Of a stretch of 64,000 nucleotides of DNA, positions 36,056 to 45,634 are shown one piece after another. The notes under the pieces are model-generated. The model worked only from the letters and a program-made list of their open reading frames with translations. It ran no database searches and was not told where the DNA came from. The translations under genes were made by a program, and so were the position numbers. The stretch comes from Flavobacteriales bacterium (GTDB taxonomy: Bacteria; Bacteroidota; Bacteroidia; Flavobacteriales_F; PHOS-HE28), in contig JADJCX010000005.1 of NCBI GenBank assembly GCA_016703005.1, positions 62,001 to 126,000 on the forward strand, given 5' to 3'. Position 1 is the first letter of the stretch, and each line of letters starts with the position of its first letter.

Positions 36056-36806
36056 ACATGAAGAAAACCATACTCTCCTTTCTCTTGATCGGAAGCGCAG
36101 CTTCCCTCAGTGCGCAATGCACCCCGGATCCGCTTTACCAGGACAGCTTGTTCGGTGTGTGGCCCGATACGATCGAGGATTTCGCACCGGGTTCGGTGGG
36201 TGTATCCTACAGCGATCAAATGGACCTCATCATTCCTGACGACGCCGGGGATATCGACCCGAACTTGGCCGGTACCATGATCGATAGCGTGCGCATGGAC
36301 AGCATCCAAGGCATGCCTCCCGGTTTGAGCATCGCTTGCAATAGCCACACGGGTGCGCCTTGCACCTACCTGAGCGCTACGCTCGGTTGCGGGGTGATCC
36401 AAGGGGTGCCTACGGTTGCTGGTAGCTATCCGCTCACTATCCATGTCACCGGTTACTCGCAGCTGTTCGGGTTCCCGCCTCGTTCCCTTATGCGTTCACC
36501 GGCTACCAGATCGATATCGGTACAGCAGGCATTCTCGATCAACCGGTCGCTATCAGCGGTGCACAGAACATTCCCAATCCGTTCGGTCAACGCACCAGTA
36601 TCGAGTGGAACATGTCCCGCCCATCGACCGCCACGGTAAAAGTGTTCAATCTCTTGGGCGAGAAGCTTTGGTCACAGACGAGCGAGGGCCGCAGCGGCCT
36701 GAACAAGATCGTTTTCGATGCCAATGGGCTTGAGGACGGCATTTATCTCTATGAAGTGCAAGCCGGCGACACCCGTTTCACGGGACGCATGGTGTTGCAC
36801 CGTTGA
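36052..36806 (+). CDS. Secreted protein with T9SS type A sorting domain (frameshifted near 36475)
   Basis: The ATG at 36052 overlaps the STAS stop; a second ATG at 36058 is possible. A signal peptide (TILSFLLIGSAASLSAQ) is followed by a short beta domain with several cysteines. The first frame loses sense near 36475. The frame ending at 36806 continues FPYAFTGYQIDIGTAGIL and finishes with a type A T9SS domain: IPNPFGQRTSIEW, ATVKVFNLLGEKLW and GIYLYEVQAGDTRFTGRMVLHR. About 250 residues if read through. Its function is unknown. It is followed by a hairpin terminator at 36833. Confidence 0.8.
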
Positions 36807-36832
36807 TACTGATCGGACACTTGGACAGAGAG

Positions 36833-36857
36833 AGCCTTCCGAAAGGGGGGCTTTTTC
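36833..36857 (+). terminator. Rho-independent terminator of the STAS/T9SS operon
   Basis: AGCCTTCC (36833-36840) pairs with GGGGGGCT (36845-36852) with two G-U pairs around a GAAA tetraloop, followed by TTTTT. Confidence 0.8.
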
Positions 36858-36877
36858 GTTCTTAGCCTTGGCGGACC

Positions 36878-37804
36878 ATGATGAAGTTCGAAGTCACAAC
36901 CATCGGCACGGGCGCTGCGCTGCCTGCACGCGGCAGGCTGCCCAGTGCCCAAGTGGTGAACCTGGGTGACCGTCTCTATATGATCGATTGCGGTGAAGGC
37001 ACACAGGAGCAAATGCGACGAAACGGCATTCGCATGCAATGCTTGGAGCACATCTTCATCAGTCACATGCACGGCGATCACTATTTGGGCTTGATGGGCC
37101 TGCTGAGCACGTTGCATCTCCTGGGGCGCACCGATGCGTTGTACGTGTATGGACCCGAACCACTGGGCGAGGTCATTCACGTGCAGTTGCGTGCCTCGCA
37201 GACCTACTTGCGCTACCCGTTGCACATCCGCATAACGCCTTTCGCCAGTGGCGAAGTTGTTATGGAAGATGAACGCTTGGTGGTGACGAGTTTGGTACTG
37301 CAACACCGGATCCCCAGCACCGGATTCATCCTTCGCGAGAAGCCCGGAATGCGAAAGCTGAAGCGCAGCAGTGTAGACATCATTCCGCATTACCTGCGCA
37401 CCGCTGTGAAAGCCGGTGCGGATCTGGACCTGCCCGATGGATCCCGTGTCCCGAACGAGGACCTGACGGATCCACCCATGGAACCGAGGAGTTATGCCTA
37501 CTGCAGTGATACGTCCTACACGCCGGCACTGGTGCAGCACTTGATCGGCGTGGATCTGCTCTACCATGAATCCACGTTCACCGAGTTGCTTGCCGACAAG
37601 GCGAAGGAAACCATGCATAGCACCGCAGCGCAAGCGGCTATGATCGCCCGTGATGCACGAGTTGGCCAATTGCTCTTAGGACATTTCAGTTCGCGTTACA
37701 AGAGTGTTGAACCCTTGCTTTCAGAGGCGGCGGCTGTTTTCCCGAATACCATTGCCAGTGAGGAAGGAGGGGTGTATCCGATCGGTCCGCCAACAAGTGT
37801 TTGA
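36878..37804 (+). CDS. rnz: Ribonuclease Z
   Basis: 308 residues. A metallo-beta-lactamase-fold endonuclease that trims the 3' end of tRNA precursors. The zinc site HMHGDHYLGL is clear, with the N-terminal GTGAALP and DCGEGTQEQM motifs, later YCSDTSY and HESTF, and the C-terminal LLGHFSSRY. Two ATG codons overlap at 36878 and 36881. Starts 21 bases after a terminator, so it is probably transcribed on its own. Length is normal. Confidence 0.96.
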   Translation: MMKFEVTTIGTGAALPARGRLPSAQVVNLGDRLYMIDCGEGTQEQMRRNGIRMQCLEHIFISHMHGDHYLGLMGLLSTLHLLGRTDALYVYGPEPLGEVIHVQLRASQTYLRYPLHIRITPFASGEVVMEDERLVVTSLVLQHRIPSTGFILREKPGMRKLKRSSVDIIPHYLRTAVKAGADLDLPDGSRVPNEDLTDPPMEPRSYAYCSDTSYTPALVQHLIGVDLLYHESTFTELLADKAKETMHSTAAQAAMIARDARVGQLLLGHFSSRYKSVEPLLSEAAAVFPNTIASEEGGVYPIGPPTSV

Positions 37805-37835
37805 AACATGACGGTGCAGTGACCTTTTCGGCGGC

Positions 37836-37843
37836 TACTTTCG
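37836..37843 (+). promoter_or_regulatory. Probable -7 promoter box of the LuxR-type regulator
   Basis: TACTTTCG, 29 bases before the ATG at 37873, the same octamer as before recF and ndk. Confidence 0.5.
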
Positions 37844-37872
37844 GCGCGTTAAGAACGATTCCAAATAGTACC

Positions 37873-38554
37873 ATGGTCGTACGAACACTGCTCGCCGATA
37901 GCGGAGAATTGGCCCTGATGGGTTTCCGCGCCGTGTTCGCCAAAGTGCCGCGGGTGAACCTCCTAGGTGAGGTGTACGACGGAGAAAGCCTGTACGAGAG
38001 CATCGCCAAGGATCGCCCCCATGTGGTGCTCATCGATCACACAGCCCAAGGTTTCGGCGCCGACAGCATCCGGGAGGGCATGCGTCACTGCAAGGACACA
38101 CGTTTCGTTGCGATCACCCCGGATCCATCGCCCATCACTTTGATGAATGCGCTGCGCGCAGGTGTCACCAGTTACATCAAGAAGGATTGTGGCATTGAAG
38201 AGATCGTTGAAGCCGTACTGGCTACAGCCGATGGCGGCAAGTTCTTCTGTGGTGAGATCGTCAATACCATGGAGCGCGAGGGTCTGCACCTCGATAGCAT
38301 CAATGAGGACAGCCTCAATTGTGGCCCAGTGATGCTCAGTGAGCGCGAGGTGGAGATCATCCTGCTCATTGCGGAGGGACAGAGCTACACGCGAATTGCC
38401 GATCGGCTGAACCTGAGCCCCAATACCGTGAATACGCACCGGCGCAACATCATGGGGAAAGATCGGCGTGAACAGCACGGCTGCGGTTGTGATGTACGCG
38501 GTGAAGCAAGGGATCGTCAGCCCGAACAAATTCCTCTTCAACACGAACGGCTAA
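37873..38554 (+). CDS. LuxR/NarL-type response regulator (frameshifted at 38458)
   Basis: About 227 residues from the ATG at 37873 (MVVRTLLADSG). The receiver domain (about 1-120) has a candidate phosphoacceptor Asp in VLIDHTAQG and a Lys in SYIKKD; one of the usual first acidic residues is replaced (ADSGE), so activation may be atypical. The C-terminal LuxR-type DNA-binding domain (LSEREVEIILLIAEGQSYTRIAD, LSPNTVNTHRRNIM) breaks at GGGGAAAGA (38454-38462). With one A fewer the frame reads GKIGVNSTAAVVMYAVKQG to a TAA at 38552, a normal ending. No sensor kinase lies nearby. Preceded by a TACTTTCG box. Confidence 0.82.
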
Positions 38555-38576
38555 ACGCGCTGCTACCTTGGCCAAC

Positions 38577-39449
38577 ATGCCGGGTTCCGTTGAATTGATA
38601 GCCGATATCGGAGGCAGTTCCTCGCGGTGGGCCTTGCTGGATGGTGCTGGGGAAGTCGCACAACGTTTTGGTCCGGCGTTGCCGGGGTTCAATCCGGCAG
38701 TGAATTCTTCAGGCGGGTTTGTTGAAGTTATCGGTGCCGCGTTGCGGGAAGCAATGCCTGCTCAAGAACACATCTCTCGGATCACCGTGTATGGCGCCGG
38801 CTGCGGGGCGGAAGAGCGGAAGCTGCGTATGAAGGAGGCGGTCGCAGCTATAGCCAAGTTCGACGAACTGGTGGTCCACACTGATCTTTTCGGAGCTGCA
38901 CGCGGCCTATGCGGTGCCACCCCCGGCATGGTGGTCATTCTTGGCACTGGTATGAATGCTGGTTGGTACGATGGGAAGGACCTGAGCACACCCATGCCTT
39001 CGCTAGGCTGGATCCTGGGTGATGAAGGAAGCGGCGCGGATATCGGAAAACAACTGCTGAGCGATGCCGTGCACGGTCGCATACCTGACCGCGTGATGCT
39101 CGCCATCTTCGGAAGGGGAACTTGTTCCGCTACCGAGGCCCTTCAGTTCGTTAAGTCGGAAAAACCGAACAGCGTCATTGCGGCACTTGCCGGAAAACTT
39201 TCGACGGTCCGTTCGGACCCTTATGTAACGAGGCTGCTCAACGCCCGCTTCACAGCACTCGGAGCGCTGTTGGATCAGTACTTCAGCGCGCACTTTCCCT
39301 GTTCAGTATCGGCTACTGGGGGCATTGCACATGGTTTCCGCGAGGAGTTGGGAACATGCCTAAGGCCGCTTGGGCTGGATCTTCATCACGTAATGCCCGA
39401 CCCGATGGAAGGTATTATTGCTTGGCACCGGGCGCACCGTCCCCACTGA
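38577..39449 (+). CDS. BadF/BadG-type sugar kinase (N-acetylglucosamine kinase-like)
   Basis: 290 residues from ATG 38577. It has ASKHA ATPase motifs: ADIGGSSSRWALLD (phosphate 1), HTDLFGAARGLCG, GTGMNAGWY (phosphate 2), GDEGSGADIGKQLL and CSVSATGGIAHGF (adenosine). The family includes eukaryotic-type N-acetylglucosamine kinase and CoA-reductase activators; the size and the sugar-kinase-like DEGSGADIG favour amino-sugar kinase. It overlaps the convergent patatin gene by 35 bases. Confidence 0.85.
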   Translation: MPGSVELIADIGGSSSRWALLDGAGEVAQRFGPALPGFNPAVNSSGGFVEVIGAALREAMPAQEHISRITVYGAGCGAEERKLRMKEAVAAIAKFDELVVHTDLFGAARGLCGATPGMVVILGTGMNAGWYDGKDLSTPMPSLGWILGDEGSGADIGKQLLSDAVHGRIPDRVMLAIFGRGTCSATEALQFVKSEKPNSVIAALAGKLSTVRSDPYVTRLLNARFTALGALLDQYFSAHFPCSVSATGGIAHGFREELGTCLRPLGLDLHHVMPDPMEGIIAWHRAHRPH

Positions 39450-41805
39450 CGATCGCCAGCGGTGCACGAGCGCCCATCGTGAGTTCGCGCAATCGAGCGA
39501 AAGCCGCTTGGTTTGCCGGACTGGAAATGGAGGTGAGTACTTGTCGTTTTTCAAGGGCGGTGAGGTGCCAGCTCAGGCTGATCTCCTCATCGGGGTTCTT
39601 GTGGATCTCAAGGTCGATGACATCGATGGGGAACGAGGCCCAACTGCTCGCGTTGGCCAGCGCCAGATCGTAATCATGATCCTGCACATCGATGACGTTC
39701 TTGTAAACGTTCCCAGCAGGGGTGAAGAGACGACCGAACAACGATGTGGTTCCGGGTACGGCCCTGTCGCGTTTTTGTTTGTCGCGCAGTTGAAGTATGA
39801 CCACACCGCTCGTGTTTTCCGCTATCCATGCACGCGTGTCGCGCAACATCTCAAAGGTGGTACGATACCCGAAATTCTCCCGGATGCCGGCGTCCATGAC
39901 ACGCATCGGTGGTTCACTCGGAAGCGTTACAACGGGGGTGATGTACGGGAAGGTGCTGCTCATGCGCAAAGCGCTGGTCAACTTCATTCTCCCCGCCGCC
40001 TGGTGCTCAAAAAAGCGGCTGAATTCTATTGTCTCCGGCAGTGTCCTGCTGTGCACTGAGGCCGCTGGTGAATTGTCGGTGAGGTACGAGACCGGGCTGG
40101 AACTGATAAGCAACCGTCTGCCATCGTTGATGATGGTGGGGCCCACGACCAACATCGGCACCTCTGCGTTCGCTTCTGCTTTCGCCATGTCCTGCATGCG
40201 CAGATCCAAGTGGCCACGGGTCAGTTCGTTCAGGCGTTGCTCGAATGCATAACCCCGGTCTCTCGTGTACGAGTAGCGTCCATCGTGGACCCGTTGGTAG
40301 CGGATGAATAGGTCGTTGGTCACGAAACTGAACGCGATAGGATTGAGCATATCGCTGCTCATATCATCGAGCCAGCGGCGATCCTGGATATTCAGCGAGT
40401 CCGTTGTTGTTTGCGCATGGGTCAACTGGCGGAAATAGGTGGCCCCGATCAACCCGCCCGAGCTGCCGGTCATCAATGCCGTGCGCGTCATTAATGAACC
40501 ATCAAGCACGCTGTCGGCATATTGCAGGCACCTGAAGCTCCATAGCATGGCACGCAAACCACCGCCGCTCGTGCAGACGATCACCATCTTTGGTTTTCCG
40601 GTAGCGTTCGGTAAGGCTGCGGCGTGCACTTTCCAATTGGACAATGTGGCCTCCAAGGCCTGTTCGTCCTGGCGCACCTGTGTTGAGTCATAGGCCAATT
40701 CACTGATCCGATCCAACGTATAGGGCGCCGGATCGGTCGTATAGTCCATACCATAGGCCGAGTTGTCGTAGAAGAAATTGGAACCGTGGCTCAAGGTGTT
40801 CAGCAGGATCACCAAGCCGAATACCACGCTCAAGGTCCAGCCCTTCATCCAACTGAACAGGGCGCTGAGGATCATCAGCAACATGGTGAAGAGCACGAAT
40901 CCGCTCGCCCCGGCCGGGATAGCGAAGAATGCCACATCGCTGAACGCTCCGAGTATCAGGAAGCTCACCACCAGCACCACCTCGAAGATGCTGCCGTTGA
41001 TGTGGTTTTGCCAGAGCACCGTTCGCAGCAGTTCCTTGTCGTAGTGATCACTGCTTCTGGCCAGTGCAACTTTCCAAGGTTGGGCCATGTACGTCGCCAC
41101 GTGCCAACGTTTAACCTTGCTCTCGGGCTTCATCCACTTGTTGGCAAGTTTCCACGACGGACCTTTTGGAGACCCGACCGATGGGAGCGGTCCAAGGATG
41201 TCGGCCTGACGTTCGGGTTGGTATTCATCCGCACGCTTCCCGGTCATCTTCTCGATGTCGGTATTGGTGCGCGTGAAATACAGGAAGGCCAGAAGCAGGA
41301 ACAGGCTCATACCAGTGACGAATCCCAGCAGGTGCACCGCCACATCGCCGGTAGGCACCAGCTCTTTGTACAGTTGCACGCGCGCGCTGCACCAGAGGTA
41401 CATAAGCGCAAACAACATCGGTATGATCGCGTTGTTGATGCTGAACTTCAGGAACGGCCGTGCCACCGTAGCGATGAACGGGAAGCGGTGGGCGTGCGTG
41501 GTGTAGGTGTAAAGGTTGAAGGCCGTCATGAACCCACCATAAGAGAAGCCCGTGATGGCGAAGCTCCAGAAGCTGCTACGGCCGAAATACTCGGGGAAGA
41601 GGAATAGGTAGGGGATACCATATTTGCTGCCGAGGTTCCCCGTGATGTAGGCGAACAACAACAGCCACACCAACAACAGGAGGTGGTTCTTCTTCAGGTG
41701 CAGTACAAGCAACTGGAAGGGAAAGAAGAACACTGTTCTCTTCAATACCTGCTTGATGGTTCTGCGCCGCACGATGCGCTGAAGGTAGCGGACCATATAC
41801 CTCAT
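39415..41805 (-). CDS. Multi-pass membrane patatin-like phospholipase
   Basis: 796 residues from ATG 41805 (MRYMVRYLQRIVRRR); upstream codons give an unlikely polar extension. Seven or so hydrophobic segments fill the first 380 residues. The C-terminal half is a patatin domain: oxyanion loop GGGLRAMLWS, nucleophile Ser in TGSSGGLIGA, and the Asp of the dyad in DAGIRENFG. It should hydrolyse acyl esters of membrane lipids at the inner membrane. The size and heavily membrane-bound N-terminus are typical of a Bacteroidota subfamily. The ftcD gene upstream ends 57 bases away; they may be co-transcribed. Confidence 0.88.
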   Translation of the reverse strand: MRYMVRYLQRIVRRRTIKQVLKRTVFFFPFQLLVLHLKKNHLLLLVWLLLFAYITGNLGSKYGIPYLFLFPEYFGRSSFWSFAITGFSYGGFMTAFNLYTYTTHAHRFPFIATVARPFLKFSINNAIIPMLFALMYLWCSARVQLYKELVPTGDVAVHLLGFVTGMSLFLLLAFLYFTRTNTDIEKMTGKRADEYQPERQADILGPLPSVGSPKGPSWKLANKWMKPESKVKRWHVATYMAQPWKVALARSSDHYDKELLRTVLWQNHINGSIFEVVLVVSFLILGAFSDVAFFAIPAGASGFVLFTMLLMILSALFSWMKGWTLSVVFGLVILLNTLSHGSNFFYDNSAYGMDYTTDPAPYTLDRISELAYDSTQVRQDEQALEATLSNWKVHAAALPNATGKPKMVIVCTSGGGLRAMLWSFRCLQYADSVLDGSLMTRTALMTGSSGGLIGATYFRQLTHAQTTTDSLNIQDRRWLDDMSSDMLNPIAFSFVTNDLFIRYQRVHDGRYSYTRDRGYAFEQRLNELTRGHLDLRMQDMAKAEANAEVPMLVVGPTIINDGRRLLISSSPVSYLTDNSPAASVHSRTLPETIEFSRFFEHQAAGRMKLTSALRMSSTFPYITPVVTLPSEPPMRVMDAGIRENFGYRTTFEMLRDTRAWIAENTSGVVILQLRDKQKRDRAVPGTTSLFGRLFTPAGNVYKNVIDVQDHDYDLALANASSWASFPIDVIDLEIHKNPDEEISLSWHLTALEKRQVLTSISSPANQAAFARLRELTMGARAPLAIVSGDGAPGAKQ

Positions 41806-41861
41806 ACGCGCTGAGGCCGGCTTCTGTTGTGCGGCACCGTTATTTCCCGCGACTGATCGAA

Positions 41862-43523
41862 CTAGACCTTTCCCAGCACCACGGCCATCACCTCCACTTC
41901 GGCTTTCTCCGCTTCGGCTTTCAAGCGTTCGGCCTTGGCCAGCACATCCTTCTTCCAAGCCTCATCGTCAAGCCCAGCGCAATTGATACGCACGTTGAGG
42001 TACGCCCCCAAAGCACCGGCACGGGCGCACAAAGCACCGACACCTGCATCGCTCACGCTTGCCTTCAAGCCTTGGTCGGCCATGGACTTCATCACCGACA
42101 TGCTTTCGACGCACAACTCCAGCGTCCTTAGTGGGGTGAGTATGGCCCCCTTGGTTGCTTCGCGGATCGCACTCTTCCGTGCCTCGACCTGTTCGGGGCT
42201 GCCCTTGGGTAGTTGCATGGCGCTCATGATCGCGTCGAACGCACGGGTGTCCTCATCCACCAGTCGCAATAACTCGCGCCGCAGTTCCTCACCTTTCACC
42301 GCCCATGCGCTGAACTCTTCCCAGCGCTCATCCCAACCGCGTTTGTGTGCGCTGAGGTTGGCCACCATGGTGCCGAGTGAAGCGCCCAGCGCGCCGCAGT
42401 ACGCGGCAACACTTCCACCGCCAGGGGCAGGGCTTTCCGCTGCCGTCTCTTCGCTGAAACGCTTGAGGTCCATTCGCACCAAACGCTCGTCCTTCGCATC
42501 GGAGAGTAGGTATTCTATCACACGTTTCTCCGGGTCGAACGGTGCCAGTTCATCCAAACCCATCGATTTCACTGCGATCTTGATCTTCTCCCGTTCACTG
42601 ATGCCGAGGCTCCGCTCCTGACGCTTCAAGAAGAAGTCAGCAGCGTCCAGCAGCGCTTGCTTCGGGACAAGTCCAACCAATTCGCTACCGGTTACGCGGA
42701 TGCCACGTTCCCCAGCGCTTTTGCACGCTTCATCAAAAGCAATGTGCATCGGGGTCACGTCGATGTCGGTGAGGTTGAGCGATAGTTGCGCGATGCCATA
42801 TTCCTCAATGAACCAGCCGATGCCCTTCACGCTCTTCAGCTTGCCCGGCACCTGCTGCTCGGTACCATCAGCTTGTTTCACCTTGCGGCCTGCCTCGCGA
42901 ATGTCGAATGCGATCGCGTTCGCGCGACGGGTGCTCGTGGTGTTCAGGTTCACGTTGTAGGCTACCAGCAGCTTGCGCGCACCTACAGCGATGGCGCCAC
43001 TGCGGCGCACGTTGTCGTTCCACTCGGCAGGGCCGAAGTCAGGCTTCCATGCTGGGTCTTTCAGTTTCTTCGTAAGTCCTTCGTATTCGCCTGCTCGATT
43101 GTTGGCCAAGTTGCGGCGCTTCTCCTCGCTTGCGGCGAACTCGTAGGTGTAGACCGGAATGCCGAGTTCCTTTCCGATACGCTCACCAAGCTTCTTGGCG
43201 TACGGCACCACTTCTTCGATGGTGATCCCGCTGATCGGCACAAGCGGACATACATCGGTGGCACCGAAGCGTGGGTGTTCGCCGGTGTGTGTACGCATGT
43301 CGATTAGTTCCTGCGCCTTCTTCACCAATCGGAAGGCAGCTTCACAGACCGGCGCCGGTGCGCCGACAAGCGTGATCACCGTGCGATTGGTGGCTTTGCC
43401 GGGATCCACGTCCAACACGCGCACACCCTCAACCCCGGCGGCGGCGGCGACAATGGCGTCGATCTTGGCACGGTCGCGGCCTTCGCTGATGTTGGGAACA
43501 CATTCAATGATGGGAGAGGACAT
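41862..43523 (-). CDS. ftcD: Glutamate formimidoyltransferase/formimidoyltetrahydrofolate cyclodeaminase
   Basis: 553 residues, a fusion of two enzymes that move the formimino group from formiminoglutamate to folate and then release ammonia. Formiminotransferase part (about 1-330): ECVPNISEGRD, DMRTHTGEHPRFGATDVCP. Cyclodeaminase part (about 345-553): AAESPAPGGGSVAAYCGALGASL and NVRINCAGL. This is the last step of histidine breakdown; hutI lies upstream in the same direction. hutH and hutU are not in the window. Confidence 0.95.
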   Translation of the reverse strand: MSSPIIECVPNISEGRDRAKIDAIVAAAAGVEGVRVLDVDPGKATNRTVITLVGAPAPVCEAAFRLVKKAQELIDMRTHTGEHPRFGATDVCPLVPISGITIEEVVPYAKKLGERIGKELGIPVYTYEFAASEEKRRNLANNRAGEYEGLTKKLKDPAWKPDFGPAEWNDNVRRSGAIAVGARKLLVAYNVNLNTTSTRRANAIAFDIREAGRKVKQADGTEQQVPGKLKSVKGIGWFIEEYGIAQLSLNLTDIDVTPMHIAFDEACKSAGERGIRVTGSELVGLVPKQALLDAADFFLKRQERSLGISEREKIKIAVKSMGLDELAPFDPEKRVIEYLLSDAKDERLVRMDLKRFSEETAAESPAPGGGSVAAYCGALGASLGTMVANLSAHKRGWDERWEEFSAWAVKGEELRRELLRLVDEDTRAFDAIMSAMQLPKGSPEQVEARKSAIREATKGAILTPLRTLELCVESMSVMKSMADQGLKASVSDAGVGALCARAGALGAYLNVRINCAGLDDEAWKKDVLAKAERLKAEAEKAEVEVMAVVLGKV

Positions 43524-43547
43524 GGTTTCAGGATTCCCGCGTACAGG

Positions 43548-44333
43548 TCACGCGGTAGTGAAGAAGATGGTGGAGATGTTGTTGGCGATGTGCAACGCGA
43601 TCGGCACCCAGATGCTGTTGGTCTCGGTGCGAGCATAGCCGAGCAGCACGGAGAGCGGCAACAGAACCACGATCAGTAGTTGCCAGTCGTATTGCGATGC
43701 ATGCGCGAGGGTGAACAAACAGGCCGTGATGGCGACCGAAACGTGTTTGTCGAGCACGTGACGCAAGCTGCCCAAGAGCAGTCCACGCATTGCCAGTTCC
43801 TCGAACACCGGTGCCGCAATGCCGATACCCAGGATCATCATCATCATGTTGGTGCTGGATCCGATGATCTCAGGAATATCGGGATCCTGAAGTACGGTCC
43901 ATTGGCGGGCAAGGATCTCCAATACAACGATCAGTCCGATGAAGATGCCGATGATCTTGGCCACCCGCTTCCAAGATGGCGCGGCGAATCCCATGAAGGC
44001 CGATGCGCGTTTGCGCTTCCACAGGAAGACCAGGGCGAGCAGGAACACAGAGCAGATGGAATTGTACCACAGCGATGACCACGAGATCACATCGCCGTTC
44101 TTCCGGTAACTCTCCACTACTTGGTCAAGCGACACCTCTTGAAGGGCGGACTTCACATACGGATGCTGCATGAACACGGCGAACTGGATCCCCATCCACA
44201 CCATCGCAATGCTGAAGAACAACCCCAGCCCCATCATCATCTCCAATCCCGGTGGGCGGAACGGATGTGTGGGATCGCCCGGTTCAGGGCCGCCCTTAAG
44301 CAACGGCTTCTCCGGCTCTTGTGATCCTTCCAT
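43548..44333 (-). CDS. CPBP-family intramembrane metalloprotease
   Basis: 261 residues from ATG 44333 (MEGSQEPEKP). Several membrane helices. CPBP (CAAX protease/bacteriocin-processing) motifs: EELAMRGLLLGS (motif 1, EExxxR), FTLAHASQYD (motif 2) and IALHIANNI (motif 3). In the middle of a hut operon, between hutI (38-base overlap) and ftcD (24-base gap), which is an odd place for a protease. Substrate unknown. Confidence 0.92.
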   Translation of the reverse strand: MEGSQEPEKPLLKGGPEPGDPTHPFRPPGLEMMMGLGLFFSIAMVWMGIQFAVFMQHPYVKSALQEVSLDQVVESYRKNGDVISWSSLWYNSICSVFLLALVFLWKRKRASAFMGFAAPSWKRVAKIIGIFIGLIVVLEILARQWTVLQDPDIPEIIGSSTNMMMMILGIGIAAPVFEELAMRGLLLGSLRHVLDKHVSVAITACLFTLAHASQYDWQLLIVVLLPLSVLLGYARTETNSIWVPIALHIANNISTIFFTTA

Positions 44334-45564
44334 TGATGACGACGGTGTCGATGCCATCGCTGCCGAAGAAGTACGGCAAAGCGGCGGGCGAATGTAGCGG
44401 CCGGGTTACGATGAAGCTGGCGCGCTTGCCGACTGAAAGACTACCCAGTTCGTGTGAAAGTCCCATGGCGGCAGCGGCGTTCAGCGTCGCTGCGTTGATC
44501 GCTTCCTCCGGCAACATGTTCATCTGGGTGCAAGCGAGCGAAACCACGGTGTTCATATTCCCGCTCGGCGAACTCCCCGGGTTGAAGTCGCTGGCCAACG
44601 CCACCGCGTTGCCGTTCGCCATCAGCTGGCGGGCCGGGCCGTATGGTATGCCCAAAAAGAACGAACAGCCGGGCAGCAGCGTGGGTATCGTAGCGCTGTT
44701 GGCGAGGGCGGTGAAGTCCGCATCCGTCATCACCTCCAAGTGATCCACACTCAGGCAGTTGTGCTGCACCGCTTCATGGATCGCACCGATCGAAGTGAAT
44801 TGGTTCACATGCACTTTTCCGGGAAGTCCATGCGCAGCAGCGGCTTCCAGTATCCGTACCATTTCTGGAACGGTGAAGTAGTTGGTTTCGCAGAACACAT
44901 CCACGTGATCCGCCAGTTGTTCGGCCGCGCATGCAGGGATCAATTCCTTGATCACCATGTTGATGTACGCTTCGCGATCGTCCTTGAATTCCAATGGCAG
45001 GGCATGCGCGCCAAGCAGCGTCGCTTTCACCTGCAGCAGAAGCTCGGACTTCAACCGCTTCACAACGCGCAGCATCTTCAGTTCGGCTTCCAACGAAAGG
45101 CCATAGCCGCTCTTGATCTCAATGGCCACCGTGCCAAGGCGCATGAGTTCCTCAAGCCGCGCTTTGCTGGAAAGGAACAGGTCATCCTCGCTGGCCTCGC
45201 GCAACTTGCGGGCACTGTTGAGGATGCCGCCGCCTTTTGCCGCGATCTCCTGATACGTGAGACCGCGGATGCGATCCACCCATTCCTCTTCACGCGTTGC
45301 GGCGAACACTGCGTGCGTGTGCGGATCGCACCAGCCCGGTAGTACATAGCGACCCGTGGCATCGATCACTTCGAGCCCGTTCCAATCAGTAACACCTGGC
45401 CAAGTGTCCATGCCGCCGAGACCTGTTATGCGGTCGTTCTCCACCAGCAACCAGCCGTCCTCGATATGCGGAAGGTCGGCCATGGCATTGCCGCTCACTC
45501 GAAGAGCACCCACGGGGTGCGTCCCCAAAAGAGCTTTGGCGTTCTTGATCAATAACCGCGACAT
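44296..45564 (-). CDS. hutI: Imidazolonepropionase
   Basis: 422 residues from ATG 45564 (MSRLLIKNAKALLG). It opens 4-imidazolone-5-propanoate to formiminoglutamate in histidine degradation. Amidohydrolase motifs: PGWCDPHTHAVFA (metal ligands), SGYGLSLEAELKML, GAHALPLEF, HVNQFTSIGA, SVDHLEVM and ALASDFNPGSSPSGNM. Complete by length. First gene of hutI - CPBP - ftcD. A TATCCTTG box lies on the minus strand at 45592-45585, 20 bases upstream. Confidence 0.96.
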   Translation of the reverse strand: MSRLLIKNAKALLGTHPVGALRVSGNAMADLPHIEDGWLLVENDRITGLGGMDTWPGVTDWNGLEVIDATGRYVLPGWCDPHTHAVFAATREEEWVDRIRGLTYQEIAAKGGGILNSARKLREASEDDLFLSSKARLEELMRLGTVAIEIKSGYGLSLEAELKMLRVVKRLKSELLLQVKATLLGAHALPLEFKDDREAYINMVIKELIPACAAEQLADHVDVFCETNYFTVPEMVRILEAAAAHGLPGKVHVNQFTSIGAIHEAVQHNCLSVDHLEVMTDADFTALANSATIPTLLPGCSFFLGIPYGPARQLMANGNAVALASDFNPGSSPSGNMNTVVSLACTQMNMLPEEAINAATLNAAAAMGLSHELGSLSVGKRASFIVTRPLHSPAALPYFFGSDGIDTVVINGRITRAGEAVA

Positions 45565-45607
45565 GGTTTGCGACTTTGGCCCTGCAAGGATAGCGGCCAT
45601 AACCCCA

Positions 45608-45615
45608 TATTTTCG
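45608..45615 (+). promoter_or_regulatory. Probable -7 promoter box of the 45635 gene
   Basis: TATTTTCG, 19 bases before the ATG at 45635, within the divergent promoter region shared with hutI (whose own candidate box TATCCTTG is at 45592-45585 on the minus strand). Confidence 0.45.
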
Positions 45616-45634
45616 GTGCCTAGATCCCACCGCC

